From assembly GCA_964451925.1 (NCBI GenBank), contig CAYVKA010000008.1:42074-106073 (forward strand): 64,000 nucleotides of DNA, in the 5' to 3' direction. The stretch comes from Nevskia sp964451925. GTDB lineage: Bacteria; Pseudomonadota; Gammaproteobacteria; Nevskiales; Nevskiaceae. Numbering within the stretch: the stretch's first letter is position 1; the number at the start of each line of letters is the position of its first letter. The notes under the pieces were generated by a model that was not told the DNA's origin, ran no database searches, and was given only the letters and a program-made list of their open reading frames with translations. This document shows, piece after piece, positions 47,336 through 57,391 of the stretch. Made by a program: the position numbers and the translations under genes.

Positions 47336-48018
47336 GCGGAGGTGGAGACACCAATGTTCCAGAGACGCCGCTTGAAACCGCTCAAGCCAACGTCGCCAAA
47401 GCCCAATACGCCGACTACCAGAAGCGCTGGCTGCCAGTGCAGCAGCAGTTCATTGCGCGCACCGAGGGCAACGAGGGCGCCAAGAAGGCGGCGTCTGAGG
47501 GTGCTGCCAATGTCGATGTCCAGGGCCGTTTCGGCGATGCGCAGCAAGGCCTGAATACCAGCCTGAGCAACCGCGGTGCGCTTCCCGGTAGTGGAAAATC
47601 GATCTTCGGCAACACCAAGTTCGCGGGCGACAAGGGCCAAGCTGCCGGCCTGACACGGACGAATGTCGACGATGTGGTGGACCGTCAGTACATGAGCGGC
47701 CTGCAAGATATCGTCTCGATGGGACGCGGTCAGCGCGCTACCAGCGACCAGGCCCTTTCAACGATTGCCGGACTGAGCGGACAGGAGGCGACGGCGAATG
47801 CCGAGGCCTCGGCCCAGGACGCGGCGGGAGCCGGCGAAGCGATCGGCACCGGAATCGGTATTGGCGGCAGCTACCTGCTGCCCAAAGCGAATCAGACGCC
47901 ATCAGGCGGACGCGGTCTTCAGCTGCAGCAGCAGGCTCCGGCTTACAACTCGGGGCTTACGGTGCCGCAAATCACCTATCCCGGCGCCTACGACGCGCCA
48001 GCGATTCCAGGGAGCTAA
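47332..48018 (+). CDS. Internal virion/ejection protein 1
   Basis: 228 residues, ATGA overlap. Helical, Ala/Gln/Gly-rich; begins MSGGGDTN like the next protein. Ends GLTVPQITYPGAYDAPAIPG. In podoviruses such proteins between fibre and the giant internal protein are ejected with the DNA. Confidence 0.7.
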   Translation: MSGGGDTNVPETPLETAQANVAKAQYADYQKRWLPVQQQFIARTEGNEGAKKAASEGAANVDVQGRFGDAQQGLNTSLSNRGALPGSGKSIFGNTKFAGDKGQAAGLTRTNVDDVVDRQYMSGLQDIVSMGRGQRATSDQALSTIAGLSGQEATANAEASAQDAAGAGEAIGTGIGIGGSYLLPKANQTPSGGRGLQLQQQAPAYNSGLTVPQITYPGAYDAPAIPGS

Positions 48019-48021
48019 GCC

Positions 48022-48474
48022 ATGAGCGGCGGAGGCGGACAGACCAACTATTCGTTCCTGGATCCCGGAAGCGCCAGCAACACGCTGGCGCAGCTGGTCC
48101 AGCAGCAACAGGCGAACTACCAGGCCATGTATGCGCCGGTGGAAAATCAGCTCATCGACTACGCGACCAACCCGAACACGATTCCGAATGCGCAGGCGCG
48201 CGCGGGCGCGAATGCGGATATCGGCTCTGCCAATGCTGTTGCTGGCCTGAACAAAACCCTGGAGACCCAGGGCATCAAACTGACGCCGGTGCAGCAGCAG
48301 GCGCAGCAGCGGAAACTCGGCCTGCAGACCGGACTTTCCAAGGTCGGCGCGATGAACACTGCGGGCCAGCAGACTTACGACACCATCACGTCGATCCTGA
48401 GCGGCGGCGCCGCTCCTAACATCGCCGCTCTCGGCGGCCTGAACACTGCTATTCCAAGCACAGGAGCGACCTGA
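48022..48474 (+). CDS. Internal virion/ejection protein 2
   Basis: 150 residues, starting MSGGGGQTNYSFLDP; shares N-terminal style with the preceding gene, which suggests duplication. Helical Gln-rich core (LAQLVQQQQANYQAMYAPVE). Role by position. Confidence 0.65.
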   Translation: MSGGGGQTNYSFLDPGSASNTLAQLVQQQQANYQAMYAPVENQLIDYATNPNTIPNAQARAGANADIGSANAVAGLNKTLETQGIKLTPVQQQAQQRKLGLQTGLSKVGAMNTAGQQTYDTITSILSGGAAPNIAALGGLNTAIPSTGAT

Positions 48475-48475
48475 T

Positions 48476-48883
48476 ATGGGCTACGGACTACTCGCCGGCG
48501 CGCAGGACCAGTTCAACGAGTCCGTGCGTGGGCTCCAAAGCTCGGCGCAGCAGGAAACGCAGCGCGACATCGCCAACCAGCAGATCAACCAGCAGCTGAA
48601 AGCCGGTAAGGCCCAACTTGGTTCGACTGCCGGTTCGGTCGCAGGTACTGCAGCTGGCAGCGCCCTGGCCAGCGGCTTGTCCACGGCGGGAACGACTGCT
48701 GCAACCACTGCCAGCACAACTGCAGCTGGAACTGCCGCAGGGACTGCAGCCGGCGCAGGTGGCGGTGTGGCCGGTGGCGTGTCCAGCGGCGCGACCGCTG
48801 GCTCATCCCTGGGCCCGTACGGCGCCGCCGCCGGTGCGGTGATCGGCGCGATCGCCGGCGCCTTCGGTTCGAAGCTCTTCTAG
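48476..48883 (+). CDS. Internal virion protein with glycine-zipper segment
   Basis: 135 residues. A coiled N-terminal half (QQETQRDIANQQINQQL) and a C-terminal Ala/Gly/Thr repeat region (AAGTAAGTAAGAGGGVAGG, GPYGAAAGAVIGAIAGAFG). The latter is a glycine-zipper that can form a membrane channel, fitting DNA ejection across the envelope. Confidence 0.7.
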   Translation: MGYGLLAGAQDQFNESVRGLQSSAQQETQRDIANQQINQQLKAGKAQLGSTAGSVAGTAAGSALASGLSTAGTTAATTASTTAAGTAAGTAAGAGGGVAGGVSSGATAGSSLGPYGAAAGAVIGAIAGAFGSKLF

Positions 48884-48894
48884 GAGAACGCCTC

Positions 48895-50379
48895 ATGGTT
48901 GATACGGAAGGTGGTGCCTGGGGCGGCGCAGCACGCGGCCTGCAGGCTGGTCTGGGCATCGGTGGAGCCATGCAGGATCGAGCGCAGCGTGGCCTGCAGT
49001 TGCAGCAGGAAAACCAGTTCCGTACCCAGGAACTCGGCTTGCAGACCCGGGCGGCTGATCGCGCCGACCAGGAAGCTCTGATGAATATGCACCGCACCGC
49101 CCTGGACGTGCTCAGCAAGCAGATTGACGACGCCCAGAAGGATGCCATTGGCCTGGCGTCACAGTACGGCGTGGACAGCCAGCAGGCCCAGGACGCGGCC
49201 AACCGCATCCAGCTGATGAAACAGCAGGGTCAGTATCACTACGACAAGATTCTCGCGCCAGAGGCCTATGACGGCATCAGGCAGGCACAGACCGATGCCG
49301 CTGATCTGGCAAGCAACAAAGTGTCGGTATACGACTTGCCCGACGACAGGTTCGCACACGTCATTCATTTGACCGGTGATGCCGCCATCAACCACGTCGA
49401 CGGGCACGATCATGACGGCAGCGGCGATCCTAACCAACGCAGTCCCATGGGCCAGCGCATCGATGCCCTGCACACCGCCGCTGCGCAGGGCGACTGGAGT
49501 ACCGTCCACGATCATGCGACCGCCCTTGTTTCGCCACACGCCTCGCCGCATGCGCCGGATCACGACGACCACTATCCAGGCATTCGCGCGCCCTATGCCG
49601 GAGACCCGAACGATCCGCACGCCCACATCGCACAGACCGCGGATATCGTCGGCGCCAAGGGCACTATCAACGCTGCGATCAATTCCGATCCGACCATACA
49701 GCAGAAGCTGAAAAATGCCGATGCCCAGGGCGCGACTGACCAGTACAACGCCATCCGCATGTTTGCCATGCGCATCGGAGGGCTCGACAAACTGCCGTCG
49801 TTCATGTTGCCGGACAAGGAGGAGAAGAGCTACCTGGCGGCCAAGAAGGCTGGCTACAAAGACCAGGATGCGTGGCTGATGGCCTATGCGCCGGGCGTTG
49901 CCGCCGAGCGCGAGCGCGTTCGCGGCGAAGCTGGTCTGCGTGCTTCCGAGATGGCGAAGAACTACGCCGATGTCGATTATCTGCGCCGACGCGGCCTCAC
50001 ACCGATGCTTGGCGACGACAACCACGTCTACACACAGGATCCGAATAATCCGAGCATGTTCATCGACGAGAATGGCTCGCCGAAGCCGCCGGATGTGAAG
50101 TTGAACAAGCCGGGCGTCGCTCGGCCACAGCCGAAGCCGGACGTGCATTTCCCGACAGGGCTTGATCCGAACAACCCGCTGGCGGCGACCCCGATCCTGG
50201 TCAACCAGGATGGCACCTACACCAAGCTGAAGGAAAAGGCTGGTGGGACGCCGAAACCTGCTTCCGGAGCTGGCCAGGCTGCAGCACCCGCTGCTGGCGG
50301 TGGTGAAGCCGCTGCCGCTTCGGCCGCTACCGACAATCCGCTGATCAATCCCGCAACCGGCAAGTTCTGGGGGCAGTAA
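48895..50379 (+). CDS. Internal virion protein
   Basis: 494 residues with ATG 48895 after AGGAG. Long helices with Gln, Ala and His-rich loops (NHVDGHDHDGSGD, PHASPHAPDHDDHYPG, a possible metal-binding patch). C-terminus Pro-rich. Part of the ejection set; no enzyme motif. Confidence 0.7.
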   Translation: MVDTEGGAWGGAARGLQAGLGIGGAMQDRAQRGLQLQQENQFRTQELGLQTRAADRADQEALMNMHRTALDVLSKQIDDAQKDAIGLASQYGVDSQQAQDAANRIQLMKQQGQYHYDKILAPEAYDGIRQAQTDAADLASNKVSVYDLPDDRFAHVIHLTGDAAINHVDGHDHDGSGDPNQRSPMGQRIDALHTAAAQGDWSTVHDHATALVSPHASPHAPDHDDHYPGIRAPYAGDPNDPHAHIAQTADIVGAKGTINAAINSDPTIQQKLKNADAQGATDQYNAIRMFAMRIGGLDKLPSFMLPDKEEKSYLAAKKAGYKDQDAWLMAYAPGVAAERERVRGEAGLRASEMAKNYADVDYLRRRGLTPMLGDDNHVYTQDPNNPSMFIDENGSPKPPDVKLNKPGVARPQPKPDVHFPTGLDPNNPLAATPILVNQDGTYTKLKEKAGGTPKPASGAGQAAAPAAGGGEAAAASAATDNPLINPATGKFWGQ

Positions 50380-53300
50380 ATGGCCGACGACTCGCAGGTG
50401 GGGGTGCCGCAGGGGGCCGCGCCAGGTCCAGCTGCGCCCGGCATGCCGCCGTCCTGGGACAAGATCGCAGCCGACCCTGCGTTTCGAGCGCAACCGGCAG
50501 AGCAGCGTCTGAAGGCAAAGGAGGCGTACTTCACCCAGGTGATCGCGCCGAATATCCCCAGCCAGACCAGAACCAGCCTACCGGACATCGGCATCCACCT
50601 GGAAGCCTACGCCCCGCCCTATGCCGAACCAGGGGTCGATACCCAGGCAGTGGAGGATAAGAACGCGATCGGCGCCGCGCATGAGAGACTGGAAAAGGCC
50701 TACACGTCGTTCATGTCCTACAAACCAGTGCAAACCGGCTGGGGCGAGTTCTTGACGTCGTACCTGCCCAAGGACGTGGAGGATTTCCTGCCGAAGCTGC
50801 ATGCCTCGGCGAAGGTCGCGAACGATGCCTTCAACAGCAGCCCCGGCGGCGCCTACCAGGCCAGCTTGGTGCAGCAGTACCTGGAGGATCCGAGCAAGCT
50901 GACAGCAGAAACTCGCGCCGCGGTGGCGCCGGTGGCGGAGAAATACAAGCAGCGGCAGCAGATCAGCGATGCCGACCTTGCCCCGTTGCGCACAATCATC
51001 GAGCGTCAGGCCAGACGGCAACTACTGGAGACCCCTGGACAACGACTGATCTCCAGTGCTGTCGAGACCGCACCGGATATCACTGCCGCGGCCGCTGGCG
51101 CCTATGCCGGCGTTCCTGCTCCCGTTACGTTTTCGGCGCTGCAGGGGCTACGCAGCTACGCCGATGCAAAGGCGAAGAAGCTGAGCGATGAGGACGCGAT
51201 CGCGCACGCCGGCATTTCCACCGTGGTGAACGGCCTGACTTTCCCGGTCGCTGAGGCCACCGGCGGCGCCACGGGCTCGGTGACGGGCAAGGTGGTCGGC
51301 AGAGGAGTTTCCAAGGTCGCTGGCGAAAAAGCTGGCCAGGCAGCCGGCGAGCGCGCTGGCGCCTATGTGCAGATGGGAACGACTGTGGGTGGGGTCAACG
51401 CCGCAACCGCCGGCGCGCAGGAAATATACGACGAATACCGCGCCGGCAAGATCGACTACAAGAAACTGGCATCCGTGGTCGGCGACGAGGCCGCACAGGG
51501 CTTTGTGTCTGGATTGGCCTTCGGCGCCGGCGAACATGCTGCTGGCACGGCGGCGCGCGGCAGCGGTGCTGTCATCGACGCGGCCGGCAAGAAGATGGCG
51601 GCCGATTCGATCTGGAATGAGATGGGCGGCGCCAAGAAGGGCGGGACGACGCTTGACGATCTCGCGCCGCGCCCGGCGCCAGATACCGCCGCGCCCGCCG
51701 CAGGAACAGAGCCCCCAGCCAAGCTCCCGCCGCCGCCGGCTACCTTCAATCGCGGATCCCGGTTCGAAGGCGCAGCAGGGACGCCGTTCGAGGGAATCAG
51801 CGGCACCCTGGTGAAGGCCGTGGACAATCCATCCGGCGACCGTATCTGGACCGTGCGCGCGGCGGACGGCAGCCTGATGCAGGTGCCGGAGACTCAGATG
51901 GCCGGCTACCAGAAGCCGATCCCGTTCGTGCACGGCGTCGGTGACAAGGTGGTGATCGGCGGCGACCACCACGCGGCCGGCGCCACTGGCACCGTCGATG
52001 ATCAGATTCCGACCTCGCAAGGGCCGCTCTACCGCATCAAGACCACGGACGGGCAGACTCTGTTCGCTCCGGAGGGGCAGGTCCATGTCGTGCCGCGCGC
52101 CGCGCTGCCAGCGCCTGGCAAGCCCCAGGAAGCCGCCGGCGCCGCGCTACCGGTCACCAGGGAAGGCCAGGCAGTCACCCCCGAGCAGCAGGCCGAACAG
52201 ACTCAGCTCGGCCTGTCCGAGGACGTGCGCGGTGTCCAGATGGCACACCCTGCCTATCCGCGCCCGGCGGAACCGATCACGCCGCGCACCGTTGACCATC
52301 TGGACGGAAAACGTGCGCTGATCGCCGCCGGTCCGAAGCTCACCGCTGACGAGCACGCTGTCGCTGCCAATGCCGAGGGCGTGCACCCAGAAGATGTCCC
52401 AGCCGGCGATGTTGCCGCCCTGGTGGCGCATTACGAGGCCGATCCTGCCGCCGCCCAGAAACTGGTAAATGCCAATGAATCCGACGCATCCCTCGCCGCC
52501 GGCGCCCGCGCCGCCGTTGAACCCGCCGCAAGCGGCGCACCTGAGAACCGGAACGCCGCGTCTGGAGAACCCGCACAACAGCCGCTTGGTGAGAATGGCG
52601 AACGCGGTGCTGGCGCACCGGCACGCGCTGAAGACGCCAGCAAGCCAGGCGAGCCTGGCGGCACTGAAGGACAAGTGGGGAGCGAAGTAAGGCCGCCAAT
52701 GCCTCCGCCGCGCGCCAAGGTGGCGCGGCCATGGATCAACACCGACTACAACGTACCTCTCGGTGGCGGCCGTGATTCGCCGTTCCGCGCCGACGGCGCC
52801 CGCAAGGTGGCGAACGAGCGTACGACATACATCGGCAAAAATATCCCCGAGTGGGAGTGGGAGCCAAAGTCGAAGCGCTGGATCAACCAGTGGGAAGAAA
52901 TCGACGATCACGAGATCGCCGAGGAAAAGCATCTGGACGAACTCGGCTACGGCGGCAGGGGAGATGCGCACGACGAGCATGGCAATCCTGCAACCGAACA
53001 CAATATCGAAGCGCAGGGTGCAAAGGTCGAGGATTACAACAAGATCGTGCAACCTCATCTGGACAAGGAACGCGAGGTAGCCGAAAGCGGCCGGGCTCAG
53101 CTGCCGCCCGATCTGGACAGGCGTGTCTATGAGAAGCGTGAATTTGCCAAGCTGCTGGCCAATGCTTCGCCTGAAGCGCCGGCGGCGGCGGCGTCAAAGC
53201 GGCTGTCTCCGCTGCAGGATCCGCTGCTTGCGGACGAGGGAAGCCGACGTATGTTGCTCGGCATGGCCGACCGCGCCGGCTGGCCGGAAGGCAAGCCGGG

Positions 53301-56300
53301 TATCGCAGTGCGCGCCGATCGCCAGTCTGAGGTTGTCGGCAGGGCCACGACCCAGTCGGCCGAGCGATGGTTCAAGGACGCACAGAGCGTCGGCGGCCTG
53401 CCGCGCAACACGGACGGCTCTGCCACGCGCGCGGCGGTCACCAAGGCACTGGCTGCAGAGCCGATGACAGCTGCCGAGCGTCGCCATGTCGGCACCATGC
53501 TGGACCACATCCGCCAGGACCAGGAAATGGCGGAAATGGCTGGCGTGCTGAAGAATCATGAACTTCATCCAGCTGATGCTGGTCTAGTAAGCCTGATTGC
53601 GCGCGCTGACGATATACTCGGCGCGCAGATTGTGACTGAACTGTCGGACAAGCATTTCGGCGACGACAAGGCTTTCCGGCGCGCCCTGCAGGAGGCGATT
53701 GATGAACACCGAGCACCGGAAGAGGCTTCTGGACGCGGGCAAGGATCTGGCGAACCGTTTGCGCTCGAAGCGCACACCGAAGCCGACCTCCGCGCCAGGA
53801 AAGAGCAAGAAGAGCTAGCGGATCAGCAGCGCCGCGAGGCTGAGGCGCGCGCCGCCGCGCCACCACCCGAGGGATTTACCCTCACTGGCTCCAACCGCGA
53901 CGCCGATGTCGGTGCTGCCGCTGGCCAGCGCGGCCTCTTTGAGCAAGCGCCGGAACCAGCTTCTGACGGGACGCCGAAGAAGGATGGCCCCAAAAAGCCA
54001 GCTTTCTCCCGCAGCGACGAGTCACTGAAGCCGAGTGGAACGGCATCCCGGACAGAACCCAAGAGCGTCAAGGATCTGGCCAGGAAGCTGTCCGACATGC
54101 ACGGCCGGGAGATCAAAGTCGAGCGGGTTGCGTCGCCGAACGATACCGCCAGAGCGATGGCCAATGTTGTCCGGCGCCTGTTCGGACGCAATGTGGAATT
54201 CGTGCGCAGCGATGACGCCGGCATGAGTGGCGCCTATATCGGTGACAAGACACTTTATGTCAATGCCGATGCGGAGGGGCCGCACGCCCAGATCATCGGC
54301 CATGAACTCCTGCACTCGCTACGCAACGAAGCGCCTGACACTTACTACAGGCTGATCGACTCGTTGCGTAGCGTCGTTGATCGTGATAGTGGCGGCGAAT
54401 TCAAAAACTATCTCATCGACCTCTATAACAAGCAGGGTATTCATCGCTTGCCGCCGGATCGCCTGCACGAAGAACTTATCGCCGAGATCGTCGGCGATCA
54501 CTTCAGCGATCCGCATTTCATCCGCGAGCTGCAGAAAAACCTGGAACCCAACCTGTTTCGGCGCATCGCTGCGTACATCCAGGATTTCCTGGAAAAGGTG
54601 CGCGCCAAGCTGAGCGGATCTGCGAAGAACATGGGGCGCCAGGCTCAGCGTTTCGTCCAAGACATCGATGCGGCTCGCGAGGCGGTCAAAACAGCCCTGA
54701 CCGACCTCAGCGAGCGCCAGCGCGGCAGCGAGAACGCCGGCCAGGAAGCACAGCCGGCCTTTGCCAGAGAGGTGCAATTCTCGCGCTCCGACACCGAACC
54801 GCCGGAGACACGCAATCCGGAAGACCGCACAGCCGAAAGCCCCATCGGCCGCGCCCGCAACTTCGCTGATTCCCTGCTTTCGGCTACGGTGAAAACCTTC
54901 AACCCGATGGCGACCGGATCAGACCGGGCCCAAGCCACCGCCAAGGACTGGGCCAACGCCGACCGCAAGGCACGCTGGCGTTTCCAGAAGCTGGACGAGT
55001 ACGCTGAGAAGAATTTCACGCTGGAGCAGCGCCAAAAGATGGGCGAAGCTCTAGATGAAATGAGCGTGCTGACCCAGTCCGGTGCGCCGACCAAGGGCAA
55101 GGGCGTGGACCGCCTCACGCCAGAAGAACGCGACTACGTCGAGCGCGTCAACGCGATGGGTGCCCAAGTCTGGCAGCGTGCCAAGGATGTCGGCCTGGTG
55201 GACGGCGAAGGTATCCCCTACTACATGCCGCGCTCACTGGTGAATGTGGACGATGACGGTCGTGTGCAGCGCCTGGGCGGCACCGGTGAGGGCGGTGGCA
55301 GGATGCCAGACCGCGGCGCCGGCATGATCAAGAGCTCTCCCAACCTGCGCAAGCGCAACTACCTGCTGGCCGACGACACCGAGGCGGCGGCGAAGAAAAA
55401 ATTCGGCGATGGCGCCACTCTGGTGACCGACATCCGCGCCCTTCCCCTGGCCATGGCGCGCCTCGAGCGCGCGGTCGCCGGGCGCGAACTGATCAACCGC
55501 ATCCAGGATATGGGGCGAGAGGCCGGCGTCGAGAATGTCACCAACTCGGCCGATCCCGGCTATTTCACCCTGAACCATCCGGCCTTCGAGACCTTCCGAC
55601 CGAAGGTCATCAAGAACGACGAAACCGGGAAATACGAGGCCGCGACTGATCAGAACGGCAACACCATTTTCGACCGCGTGCCACTCTACGTGTCCAAAGA
55701 ATTTGAGGGGCCGCTACGCGCCCTGATGTGGGCTCAGCCCGGTGAGCTTGAGAAGGCGCTGATGCAGACGAAAGCCATCTCGGCCGGCACCATCATGTAT
55801 TCCCCGTTCATCCATCTGGGCGTGGAATTCGGTCGCGCCTTCCCGGCTATGCCGGGCAAGATCGTCACGATGAAGTTCTGGCGCGACGGCAACATGGCGA
55901 AGAACAACTACCAAACCATGAGCCAAGCTATCGACGATGGCCTCGTGCCTATCGGAAAGCGCGGCGCCTACCAGGATCTGACGTCGATCGCTTCGGACCC
56001 CGTGCTAGACAAGGACAAGCCGGCCCAGTCCCTATTCGGCCTTCTCGGCAAAGGCATCGCCAAGGCAGTGGAAACGTTCAATCCGCAGGCGGCCGACAAG
56101 ATTCGGACCGCGCAGCACGCTCTGGGCGAGTTCTACCACAACACCTTGCTCTGGGACCGCATCGGCGACATGCAGATGGGCCTGTACACCAACATGAAAG
56201 AGGCTTTCATGCGCAAGGGCCTGGACGAGCAGACTGCCGGGCGCGTCGCCGCGCATGAAGCCAACCGGTTCGCCGGCACGCTGCCGCGGGAAGCCATGTC

Positions 56301-57384
56301 CCAGCTTTCGACGCGCATCGCCAACCTGACGTTGTTTTCGCGCCAGTTCACGCTCGGCAACCTGGGTGTCCTGAAAGACTCTCTGACTGGTCTTCCAGGC
56401 GACGTGCAGGCGCAGATCATGCGCGACAGCGGCCCGCTGATGCGCAAGTCTGCAGTGAGTCTGGCGCGCCGCAAGGCCATTGGAACGGTCTTGATCGACA
56501 TCGGCCTGATGGTGGCGATGAACTCCCTGCTGCAGGACTATTTCAAGCACCGCATGGGCGATGACCAATTGATAGACGGCTATCGGCGCCGCCTGCACGA
56601 TGCTCTCAACAATGCGTCCGAGCATCCGACCCAGCTGTTCAACCCTTTCTATTTCCCGGAGCGCCTGTCTTCGACTTGGGACAACGAGCCAGGAAAGCAG
56701 GACCGCATCATGGTCGGCCACGAGAAGGATGGCACCGCCATTTACATGCGCTTACCTTTCGGGAAGATCGGCGAGGAGTTCAAGAACTGGATGGAGTCGC
56801 CAATCAAAACGGCCACCTCCAAGGAAAGCACTATCCTACGCCCGATTATCCAGACCGTCACCAACGACAAGGGGTTCGGTCGGCATGTCTACAACCCTGA
56901 GCCGCAGGGCCTAGGCGACGTTGCCAAGAATATCGGCAACATCGCCATGACCTTCATCTCCGGCATGACTCCGTCGGACTCGATCAAATCGGCCGTGAAA
57001 CTGATCGACGACAGTGGCAAGAAAGTCGATGGCGCCAAGGTGGTCGGTCCGCTGGTCGGTCTTACGTTCTCATCCGGCGCGCCAGGTGGGCCGCAGGTTG
57101 GCGAACTTCTGCAGCAGGAGGCGAATCAGCGCTCGAGAATGGCCAACGAGTTGCCGGTGATAAACGAACTGATCGACGCCGGCAAGTCGCAGGAAGCGAT
57201 GAAGAAGCTGGAAAGCCTTGGTATGTCTCCGAAGCAAGCGGCCATCCACATCGCCAACCGGGAACACAAACTCGTCTCTCGCGGTCGTCTGAAGGAGTTC
57301 TACCAGACGGCAACGCCCGAGGAAATCGAGCGCTACCGCCGGCAGATGGCCGCTTCAAACGAACTGTCAGCCGAGAATCAGTAG
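50380..57384 (+). CDS. Giant polyvalent internal virion protein with HExxH protease motif
   Basis: 2334 residues, starting right after the previous stop. N-terminal ~400 residues are helical with glycine-rich membrane-like segments; residues ~430-900 are Pro/Ala-rich with short beta repeats. H1308-E-L-L-H1312 (IIGHELLHSLR) is a zinc-metallopeptidase motif, in a setting typical of phage polyvalent proteins. The C-terminal ~700 residues form an all-helical domain (LYTNMKEAFMRKGLDEQTAG, LRPIIQTVTND). Such proteins are ejected into the host and may combine channel and protease or other host-takeover roles. Confidence 0.82.
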   Translation: MADDSQVGVPQGAAPGPAAPGMPPSWDKIAADPAFRAQPAEQRLKAKEAYFTQVIAPNIPSQTRTSLPDIGIHLEAYAPPYAEPGVDTQAVEDKNAIGAAHERLEKAYTSFMSYKPVQTGWGEFLTSYLPKDVEDFLPKLHASAKVANDAFNSSPGGAYQASLVQQYLEDPSKLTAETRAAVAPVAEKYKQRQQISDADLAPLRTIIERQARRQLLETPGQRLISSAVETAPDITAAAAGAYAGVPAPVTFSALQGLRSYADAKAKKLSDEDAIAHAGISTVVNGLTFPVAEATGGATGSVTGKVVGRGVSKVAGEKAGQAAGERAGAYVQMGTTVGGVNAATAGAQEIYDEYRAGKIDYKKLASVVGDEAAQGFVSGLAFGAGEHAAGTAARGSGAVIDAAGKKMAADSIWNEMGGAKKGGTTLDDLAPRPAPDTAAPAAGTEPPAKLPPPPATFNRGSRFEGAAGTPFEGISGTLVKAVDNPSGDRIWTVRAADGSLMQVPETQMAGYQKPIPFVHGVGDKVVIGGDHHAAGATGTVDDQIPTSQGPLYRIKTTDGQTLFAPEGQVHVVPRAALPAPGKPQEAAGAALPVTREGQAVTPEQQAEQTQLGLSEDVRGVQMAHPAYPRPAEPITPRTVDHLDGKRALIAAGPKLTADEHAVAANAEGVHPEDVPAGDVAALVAHYEADPAAAQKLVNANESDASLAAGARAAVEPAASGAPENRNAASGEPAQQPLGENGERGAGAPARAEDASKPGEPGGTEGQVGSEVRPPMPPPRAKVARPWINTDYNVPLGGGRDSPFRADGARKVANERTTYIGKNIPEWEWEPKSKRWINQWEEIDDHEIAEEKHLDELGYGGRGDAHDEHGNPATEHNIEAQGAKVEDYNKIVQPHLDKEREVAESGRAQLPPDLDRRVYEKREFAKLLANASPEAPAAAASKRLSPLQDPLLADEGSRRMLLGMADRAGWPEGKPGIAVRADRQSEVVGRATTQSAERWFKDAQSVGGLPRNTDGSATRAAVTKALAAEPMTAAERRHVGTMLDHIRQDQEMAEMAGVLKNHELHPADAGLVSLIARADDILGAQIVTELSDKHFGDDKAFRRALQEAIDEHRAPEEASGRGQGSGEPFALEAHTEADLRARKEQEELADQQRREAEARAAAPPPEGFTLTGSNRDADVGAAAGQRGLFEQAPEPASDGTPKKDGPKKPAFSRSDESLKPSGTASRTEPKSVKDLARKLSDMHGREIKVERVASPNDTARAMANVVRRLFGRNVEFVRSDDAGMSGAYIGDKTLYVNADAEGPHAQIIGHELLHSLRNEAPDTYYRLIDSLRSVVDRDSGGEFKNYLIDLYNKQGIHRLPPDRLHEELIAEIVGDHFSDPHFIRELQKNLEPNLFRRIAAYIQDFLEKVRAKLSGSAKNMGRQAQRFVQDIDAAREAVKTALTDLSERQRGSENAGQEAQPAFAREVQFSRSDTEPPETRNPEDRTAESPIGRARNFADSLLSATVKTFNPMATGSDRAQATAKDWANADRKARWRFQKLDEYAEKNFTLEQRQKMGEALDEMSVLTQSGAPTKGKGVDRLTPEERDYVERVNAMGAQVWQRAKDVGLVDGEGIPYYMPRSLVNVDDDGRVQRLGGTGEGGGRMPDRGAGMIKSSPNLRKRNYLLADDTEAAAKKKFGDGATLVTDIRALPLAMARLERAVAGRELINRIQDMGREAGVENVTNSADPGYFTLNHPAFETFRPKVIKNDETGKYEAATDQNGNTIFDRVPLYVSKEFEGPLRALMWAQPGELEKALMQTKAISAGTIMYSPFIHLGVEFGRAFPAMPGKIVTMKFWRDGNMAKNNYQTMSQAIDDGLVPIGKRGAYQDLTSIASDPVLDKDKPAQSLFGLLGKGIAKAVETFNPQAADKIRTAQHALGEFYHNTLLWDRIGDMQMGLYTNMKEAFMRKGLDEQTAGRVAAHEANRFAGTLPREAMSQLSTRIANLTLFSRQFTLGNLGVLKDSLTGLPGDVQAQIMRDSGPLMRKSAVSLARRKAIGTVLIDIGLMVAMNSLLQDYFKHRMGDDQLIDGYRRRLHDALNNASEHPTQLFNPFYFPERLSSTWDNEPGKQDRIMVGHEKDGTAIYMRLPFGKIGEEFKNWMESPIKTATSKESTILRPIIQTVTNDKGFGRHVYNPEPQGLGDVAKNIGNIAMTFISGMTPSDSIKSAVKLIDDSGKKVDGAKVVGPLVGLTFSSGAPGGPQVGELLQQEANQRSRMANELPVINELIDAGKSQEAMKKLESLGMSPKQAAIHIANREHKLVSRGRLKEFYQTATPEEIERYRRQMAASNELSAENQ

Positions 57385-57391
57385 CGCTCCT

